Translations under genes and position numbers: made by a program
Source: Ectocarpus siliculosus
Lineage: Eukaryota > Sar > Phaeophyceae > Ectocarpales > Ectocarpaceae
Direction: 5' to 3'
DNA: 11,273 bases
Assembly (NCBI GenBank): GCA_000310025.1
Contig: FN648366.1
Location: forward strand, 231,768 to 243,040
The notes under the pieces: model-generated
Told to the model about the DNA's origin: nothing
Databases searched by the model: none
Seen by the model: the letters and a program-made list of their open reading frames with translations, nothing else
Shown: piece after piece, positions 8,301 to 11,273 of the stretch
How the letters are laid out: the number at the start of each line of letters is the position of its first letter
Position numbering within the stretch: the stretch's first letter is position 1

Positions 8301-8526
8301 TGCCATCGTCCTCTTCGTGCGATGTTTCTTGGCGATTTTCGAAGCCTCCGAGCGTGGACATGCCTTCGGACGAGGCATGATGTATGTCTCCCAGCTCGTC
8401 TTCTGCTGCCTCGGTGATCGTCGACAGAAACTCGGCCGCCACCGCCGCCGCCGTCGACACTGGCGTTACGGCGAAGGCCACAACGGCTGTTGCTGCAACC
8501 ACTGCTGCTCGTGTCGAAATCCTCAT
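2107..8526 (-). CDS. Carbohydrate sulfotransferase, type II membrane protein, at least nine exons
   Basis: Multi-exon gene read from 8526 down to 2107. Proposed exons on the minus strand: 8526-8018, 7662-7587, 6727-6628, 6416-6336, 5764-5646, 4910-4763, 4555-4487, 3689-3483, 2305-2107. They total about 502 codons. Seen directly: a hydrophobic N-terminus, the loop FLHVFKCAGSTLR (residues 158-170), GHFIWG, VTSLRNPLEAFVSG (3'-phosphate-binding type) and a C-terminal helical region. From the family: such enzymes move sulfate from PAPS to sugar hydroxyls in the Golgi, and brown algae use many of them for sulfated fucans. The exact acceptor sugar cannot be read. Every intron is GT-AG, and phases agree at all junctions except exon 6 to 7. 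No frameshift or stop breaks the assigned exons, so it looks functional. The first in-frame ATG of the open frame is at 8526; the frame is open further upstream without another ATG. Confidence 0.82.
2306..3482 (-). other. Intron 8 (1177 bases)
   Basis: Between exons 8 and 9, GTGCGT to CATCAG. It holds a two-copy tandem repeat at about 3285-3418 and a short direct repeat (ATTCTTGAGTAC at about 2371 and 2400). No other coding signal is seen on either strand. Confidence 0.75.
3285..3418. repeat. Two-copy tandem repeat, about 67 bp
   Basis: Both copies contain CGTACTG, then TCTCATGGTCGGAACAAGCC and CTCTCTCT. Copies start at about 3285 and 3353 (shared core at 3313 and 3377). It lies 65-200 bases inside intron 8 from the donor. 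Confidence 0.8.
3483..3689 (-). CDS. Exon 8: C-terminal helical domain
   Basis: Two hundred seven bases encoding LVGREKAKKLHGLALS, RAADEAMKNLEEFW, VVGVVEQYAGLQAVLKRL and LDPDLKHPALWDKYSYRHSN. The pattern N-L-x-x-F-W-x-V-G-V-V-E-Q-Y is characteristic of the C-terminal half of this sulfotransferase group. The acceptor is ...catctttag; the donor is CCG|GTGCGT at 3482-3481. Reading on past the donor gives an unrelated tail before a stop at 3410, whereas splicing to 2305 restores family-like sequence. The acceptor lies inside the last unit of the tandem array at 3693-4320. Confidence 0.8.
3693..4320. repeat. Tandem array A, nine units of about 72 bp, intron 7
   Basis: Units are marked by CCCGAAATGA-like sequence followed by GTCGACGATTTCTCGGTGCA. 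Starts are at about 3723, 3795, 3869, 3947, 4017, 4085, 4159, 4227 and 4300, spaced 68-78. Two types tend to alternate: one with GATTTCTCGGTGCAGTG, one with CTGTTTTCGGTGCAATG. Between markers each unit carries the equivalent of AAGATGAAACCTGAACAAAC, which on the minus strand is the exon 8 acceptor region; the copy at about 4271 is nearly identical over that stretch to the true acceptor at about 3693. Confidence 0.85.
4487..4555 (-). CDS. Exon 7 of sulfotransferase (short)
   Basis: Sixty-nine bases after a run of eight T and TAG, ending at GG|GTAGGT (4486-4485). It encodes HAVDDVGYFRGFPLG and SKAPVSVG. Phase 2 at its end joins exactly to exon 8 (VSVG-LVGREKAKKL). The other two frames contain stops close to the acceptor. 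Its incoming phase 2 is not supplied by exon 6 as drawn, which points to a missed small exon in 4556-4762 or another donor. Confidence 0.55.
4763..4910 (-). CDS. Exon 6 of sulfotransferase
   Basis: Begins after ...gtgtactcag and encodes AQAFVSDAMLNALGID, then GPGRGVMRGERATLG and a glycine-rich tail ending near APDQLG. FVSDAMLNALG fits the helix that follows the 3'-phosphate-binding segment. A second AG six bases downstream would remove two residues. The donor GGAG|GTAAAC leaves phase 1, which does not match the phase 2 entry of the next exon, so the 3' end is less certain than the 5' part. Confidence 0.6.
5364..5671. repeat. Tandem array B, five units of 54-65 bp, exon 5 end and intron 5
   Basis: Units share ACTAGGGCCATGTACACGCG and AAGCGACGAGGTTGCG. 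The ACTAG marker is at 5407, 5461, 5526, 5590 and 5650. The last unit overlaps the end of exon 5 and its donor; the other four lie wholly in intron 5. Confidence 0.85.
5646..5764 (-). CDS. Exon 5: 3'-phosphate-binding motif
   Basis: One hundred nineteen bases from the acceptor ...gcttccttcag to the consensus donor TTCAG|GTCAGT. It encodes FQRLVEKPFLMV, TSLRNPLEAFVSGRQF and LHPDMTETLVQ. LRNPLEAFVSG is the family's 3'-phosphate-binding element (Arg and Ser contact the 3'-phosphate of PAPS), at about residues 271-281. Entry in phase 1 matches exon 4, exit in phase 0 matches exon 6. The exon is bracketed by two tandem arrays, one derived from its acceptor side (5716-6142) and one from its donor side (5364-5671). 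Confidence 0.78.
5716..6142. repeat. Tandem array C, six units of about 72 bp, exon 5 start and intron 4
   Basis: Unit starts at about 5719, 5790, 5862, 5937, 6010 and 6074. Shared core: GACGTGACCATCAGAAACGG, then TCTCCACAAGACGCTGGAAA and CCTG. Units 1 and 3 share GAAAGCAACAAAGATCAA-like ends, units 2 and 4 share GATGAAAAC ends, so the units alternate. The first unit covers the exon 5 acceptor and about 15 codons of exon 5. Unit 5 is shortened. Confidence 0.87.
6336..6416 (-). CDS. Exon 4 of sulfotransferase
   Basis: Eighty-one bases with a good acceptor (pyrimidine-rich ...ctgtttcacc...aaaacag) and a strong donor (T|GTAAGC at 6335-6334). Phase 1 in and phase 1 out fit both neighbours. It encodes LRQRICPRLHSLISS and then ISNNGNDKRLA. 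Assignment is mainly by splice signals and phase; the protein segment is a variable stretch between the GHF block and the 3'-phosphate-binding strand. A different reading through this region gives a 103-codon open frame, but that protein looks unlike the family. Confidence 0.55.
6628..6727 (-). CDS. Exon 3: GHFIWG core block
   Basis: One hundred bases starting directly after ...aaaatag, in phase 0. It encodes EGVICLASHELIKESVQ, then MEMLLKQKVLAGHFIW, and stops at G|GTGAGA (6627-6626) in phase 1 inside the glycine codon. The phrase VLAGHFIWG is a typical conserved core block of this sulfotransferase group. Joined to exon 2 it reads DKVEK-EGVICL with no gap. The acceptor has a poor pyrimidine tract, so an acceptor a few codons away is possible, but the open frame is closed by a TAG just at the proposed boundary, which limits the choice. 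Confidence 0.72.
6842..7127. repeat. Long imperfect inverted repeat
   Basis: Left arm about 6842-6981, right arm about 7010-7127, centre about 6996 at GGCGGTTCCAACGCCGCC, itself a small hairpin. The reverse complement of the left arm (TTTGAAAATCGGTCCAGGGG, TATCTTATGCGACA, GGCGGTTACAG) matches the right arm (TTCGAAAATTGGACAAGGGG, ATATCTCACGCAAC, CCGGTGACGG) at roughly 65-75 percent by eye, with small gaps. No flanking target-site duplication was recognised. Confidence 0.7.
7478..7524. repeat. Compound trinucleotide microsatellite CAA then CGA
   Basis: About nine CAA units run directly into six to seven CGA units. It sits in intron 2 and would read as poly-Asn/poly-Asp on the plus strand, which is not considered a gene. 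Confidence 0.95.
7587..7662 (-). CDS. Exon 2 of sulfotransferase
   Basis: Seventy-six bases. The acceptor ...gtgcgcag follows a pyrimidine-rich run. The first base completes the split arginine, giving STLR joined to QMFVDWAKAEGESGAIV and then TSCDKVEK. The exon ends in phase 0 at AAG|GTGATA. The helix directly after the PAPS loop (R-Q-M-F-V-D-W) is what the family shows at this place. There is no alternative long ORF here. The call depends on the splice model but phase, signals and protein context all agree. Confidence 0.72.
7663..8017 (-). other. Intron 1 (355 bases)
   Basis: Between exons 1 and 2, GTGCGC to GTGCGCAG, with a pyrimidine-rich 3' end. Nothing else was recognised in it. Confidence 0.7.
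8018..8526 (-). CDS. Exon 1: signal-anchor, stem and 5'-PAPS-binding loop
   Basis: Starts at the ATG at 8526 (MRISTRAAVV...). Residues about 7-32 are an Ala/Val-rich hydrophobic segment, which fits a signal-anchor of a Golgi type II protein; a cleaved signal peptide is the alternative. Next comes an acidic, low-complexity stem and a strongly basic stretch (KHRRFAQHPRKRQRSKR, about residues 94-110). The exon closes with MFLHVFKCAGSTLR, matching the 5'-phosphosulfate-binding loop of sulfotransferases, with the lysine at residue 163 as the expected PAPS contact. The donor is AG|GTGCGC at 8017-8016 and leaves phase 2, splitting the arginine codon. The open frame runs on past the donor for 22 codons of unrelated residues, as expected for intron read-through. 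Confidence 0.8.
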
Positions 8527-8640
8527 TGCAGTGATGCTGCCTCTGGACTCGGAACTGCCGCTCGGCCATCCACAACCGCCCAAGAAGGGAGACGGTGAAA
8601 GATAGAGAGCACGGGAGAATGCAACGCCGAAAATGACCAA
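8527..8640 (-). promoter_or_regulatory. Probable 5' UTR of the sulfotransferase gene
   Basis: Directly upstream of the ATG the minus strand is pyrimidine-rich (CTCTCTATCTTTCACCGTCT and more). No TATA box or clear initiator could be placed with confidence; the UTR limits are a guess. Confidence 0.3.
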
Positions 8641-10770
8641 GTGAGTATTTCTTGTGCCTGGAAGACATCGAAAACCGAAGCTGAAAGTGTTGCACTACGA
8701 TTTTTGCCGGTGGTCTGCATTTGTAGGTGGCCAAAGGGAGAGGTTTTCCTGCAGACGTGTTACAGCACGGCCACTGGCGACCTACCTGCTTTCCATAGAT
8801 GAGAATACATTTTTCCGTCGCGTGCTACGTTTGTTGCAGGCACAAAACTAAAGTGAGATGCTGGAACACAATCAAGGATCAGGGTTTTTTCTTTTACGAG
8901 GTCCTTTTCTGGTGTGTCCCTGGAATACCAGGAACAATTCCAACCACAACGGCTGTAAAAAATTAGGCACGGGGGCGTGACAATGTATACTCGAGTAATG
9001 TAGTTGGTTTTTGCTTTTTTCATGGGCTCTGTGCAGGTACAACTGATAATGCTCGGTCCTGCCGATTTTCTCCCGCTATCACTGCCGTATATTTAGGAAT
9101 CTTGTATGGCCCCTCTTTTTTCCAGCCACGATGCAATATCTTGCTTCATGAGTTCGTGCCGAAAGGTGGCGGCTCGACAAGAGAATGGGAGAGGCAAGAA
9201 GCAGATTCTCCGTGATGGAAAAGCATGGTCGTAAGAAGAGCACCACACACAGCATGAGAACAGTTCCTCATACGGAAGCACAACCGTAGGTTTTGCACAA
9301 GAAGTACTGTAGTAGTCACTTTCTCGCGATCACGGGTGATAAACTTCATCACCTTTCTCTCTCTCAACAGGGAACCGTGCACTGTTGAGGGGTTCCCCAG
9401 AGAGCGGATCGGGTAGGCTAGAGATGCAACACTTCCGTAGGAGCACCTATTGCGAGAGACGATTGACCAACGGACAGAGGTACACATGCATCGGGCGACA
9501 CCAACAAGCACCCACTGCTGGTGATGGCTTTGTTGCATTGATCGACCGTCCAGTGCGCGCCCAATGCTAACGATGGTAGCACACGCACAACAATCAATCG
9601 CCGGACTGTTGTACATGCACAATAACAGACGATCTATACATTTTATCGGCTTACCAGTACGTGCTGGCGCCAGTTTTCACTCCCCGCCGGCCGGTTGTTT
9701 CTCCAATCAAAAGAATGCACAGCTGCAGAGGTGGCCCTGTCGCCAGCCGCTGCCAGCTGGAGGTGTGTCGCTCGTGATAGTCGTAGAAGTGTGTGCACGC
9801 CATTGCGGGTACGTGAGACTGCTTGCTTGTATTCCGCCGCGTTGTCCCGAGAGGGCACATGAACCGGCACCTCGTCCTCGCTGATCTCGCTGCATTTTTT
9901 TCCTGTCGCAGCCGCAGCGCCGCAGCTCATTCACTACGTTTCCAACCTCTGTCTCGCCCGCTGGCTGGCTCCTTCAACAACTTCCTCTCGCTTCCTCTCT
10001 CTCTTCCACGGGGATACGAACTTTCGGCCGACCCTTGAGTTCCTCCTGTGCAGCGTAGACTGCTCGTGCCGGGCGCCAGGTGAAAATCAACCGAACATGT
10101 TCAGGTGGCGTTTTGACCCTGTTGCTGCTGTACTGCTGTACAATAGCCCGGAACAAAAATGCATGCTGACGACGCAGATAGATCAACCTCGCGCCTGCCG
10201 CTAGTAGCAGTCCTGCAACAGAAAGGAGCTGGTGCATGTCGCGTAGGCTGGCTGGCGGAGGTGAAGGGCAACTCCCCGCGGAGTGCGGACGCAATTCCAA
10301 ATGCGCATGAATTGCGCTTTTTTTGAAAACTCGAACCTTACCATTGCTGCACATATTATCGAGACTCGGGCAGCTCGGGGTAGATGGGTATTTAACTGTA
10401 GCGACCAGGGTGTTGTCGTTAGCGACTTGGCGACTAGATTTCCGTTGCCACCACGCTGTCCAAAGCCAAGAACCCACCACCAACACCCTTCTTACAGCAG
10501 TAGTACATACCACCAACCCATGAGTTTGGCAACCATTGGCCGTACAAGTGTTGTGCACTGTGCACTGCTGCTTGCTGTGGTTCGGAACCAGCAAGTAGCG
10601 TCATACCCCGGAGACCCTACCGGCCCATGCAGCCGGACAGGTATTTTTCATTTTTCCTTCAAAAATGTAGGCCTGCGGTTCGATGCGTTGTCGATACTCC
10701 GGACGACACGGGTTTGGTCAGTGTACACACGCTGAGAAGCAGACGCCGAGCCCCACTGCACAGCAGTCCC
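8641..10770. other. Region upstream of the sulfotransferase gene, no gene assigned
   Basis: Contains several open frames of 60-206 codons on both strands, none with a recognisable complete domain. One exon-like segment is listed separately. It presumably includes the promoter of the minus-strand gene near 8650-8900, but no motif could be fixed. Confidence 0.5.
9974..10212 (-). CDS. Possible exon of an unknown gene
   Basis: Follows a good acceptor-like sequence (CTCCTTTCTGTTGCAG). The open frame encodes GLLLAAGARLIYLRRQHAF and then HVRLIFTWRPARAVYAAQEE before a stop at 9974. The stretch V-R-L-I-F-T-W-R resembles a beta-strand in the NAD-binding lobe of ferric reductase/NADPH oxidase proteins, but the glycine-rich motif and cofactor residues are not seen and no partner exon was found. 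It may be chance. Confidence 0.15.
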
Positions 10771-10977
10771 AGTAACGCACTAGCTGCACATGATCGGGTT
10801 GCCCCCCCCCCCATGGTGTCTTGGATTCTTACACTAACGCACATGATCGGGTTGCCCCCCCCCCCCCCTGGGGCCCTGGAATTTTTTAAAACAAAACCAA
10901 AAGAACCGGGTGGCCCCCCCCCCCCAGGGGGGTTGGATTTTTAAAAAAAAGGATTTTGAAACCCCCGGCTTTTTTTG
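10771..10977. repeat. Poly-C-containing tandem repeat, about 52-57 bp, decaying
   Basis: CACATGATCGGGTTG plus a C run occurs at about 10786 and 10840, with ATGGTGTCTTGGATTCTTAC between. The next stretches (10869-10925 and 10926-10977) follow the same order of features (TGG.., TTGGA/TGGAATTTTT, ..CCGGGTGGCCCC) in blurred form, so they look like further copies with failing base calls. Confidence 0.65.
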
Positions 10978-11273
10978 GGGGGAGACCCGGAACCCCTAAA
11001 AAAAAAAAAAAAAGGGGGTGGGCCGCCAAAAAAAAAAAAAAAAAAAAAAAAAAGGGGGTCCCCGGGGAAAACCCGACAGGCCCCCAGAGAAGAAAAGGCC
11101 CAAAAAGGGGAGCCCCCGGAAAAAACTACCCCGCCCCCAAAAAAAAAAAAAAAATTTCAAAAAAACCCCTTTTCTGGGGGGGGTTTTTTTTAAAAGGTTT
11201 TTTAAAAAAAAGTTTTTTTTACCTTTTTTTTTGCAAAAAAGGGGGTAGAAAAAAATTAACAAAAACGCAATTT
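10978..11273. other. Low-quality homopolymer tail
   Basis: Almost entirely runs of A, C, G or T of 4-25 bases. Open frames here give poly-Lys, poly-Gly and poly-Phe on opposite strands. This is best read as base-calling failure at a contig end, and nothing should be annotated in it. Confidence 0.85.

Noticed and set aside
7948-8640. 230-codon protein as a complete gene
   Set aside because: It begins at a TTG rather than an ATG, and the family match breaks off exactly at an AG|GTGCGC donor; it is exon 1 with intron read-through.
10975-11262. Lysine-rich and phenylalanine-rich ORFs
   Set aside because: They are translations of base-calling homopolymers.

Overview
The window looks like intron-rich eukaryotic nuclear DNA, most likely from a brown alga or a related stramenopile. 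The case rests on one multi-exon gene with long GT-AG introns, microsatellites in introns, roughly balanced base composition, and a sulfotransferase of the type that brown algae carry in large families. The organism is an inference; no rRNA or organelle marker is present.

Main feature: a single minus-strand gene running from about 8526 down to 2107. No single ORF shows it, because it is cut into at least nine exons. Joined, they give about 500 residues: a type II signal-anchor, a basic stem, the 5'-PAPS-binding loop (FLHVFKCAGSTLR), a KVLAGHFIWG block, the 3'-phosphate-binding motif (VTSLRNPLEAFVSG) and a C-terminal part with FWVVGVVEQYAGL and ALQWKVYEKAVGLWDARC. All splice phases agree except at one junction (exon 6 to exon 7), where a small exon is probably missing. 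The likely role is Golgi carbohydrate sulfation.

The most unusual part is in the introns. Three tandem arrays (about 3693-4320, 5364-5671 and 5716-6142) each end in a unit that contains a genuine splice site of this gene plus neighbouring exon sequence or the exon edge. Exon 5 is flanked on both sides, with copies of its acceptor and first codons upstream and copies of its last codons and donor downstream. Most acceptor copies keep the AG; every donor copy has lost the GT. Two arrays have units of about 72 bp that tend to alternate in type. Intron 2 also holds a long imperfect palindrome (about 6842-7127) and a compound CAA/CGA microsatellite.

Flanks: 1-2106 (downstream of the gene) has no convincing coding sequence, only a 175-bp two-copy tandem duplication and a 38-bp direct repeat. 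8640-10770 (upstream) has no assigned gene, only one weak exon-like ORF. From about 10800 the sequence enters a poly-C-containing repeat and then decays into inflated homopolymers, which looks like base-calling failure rather than biology.
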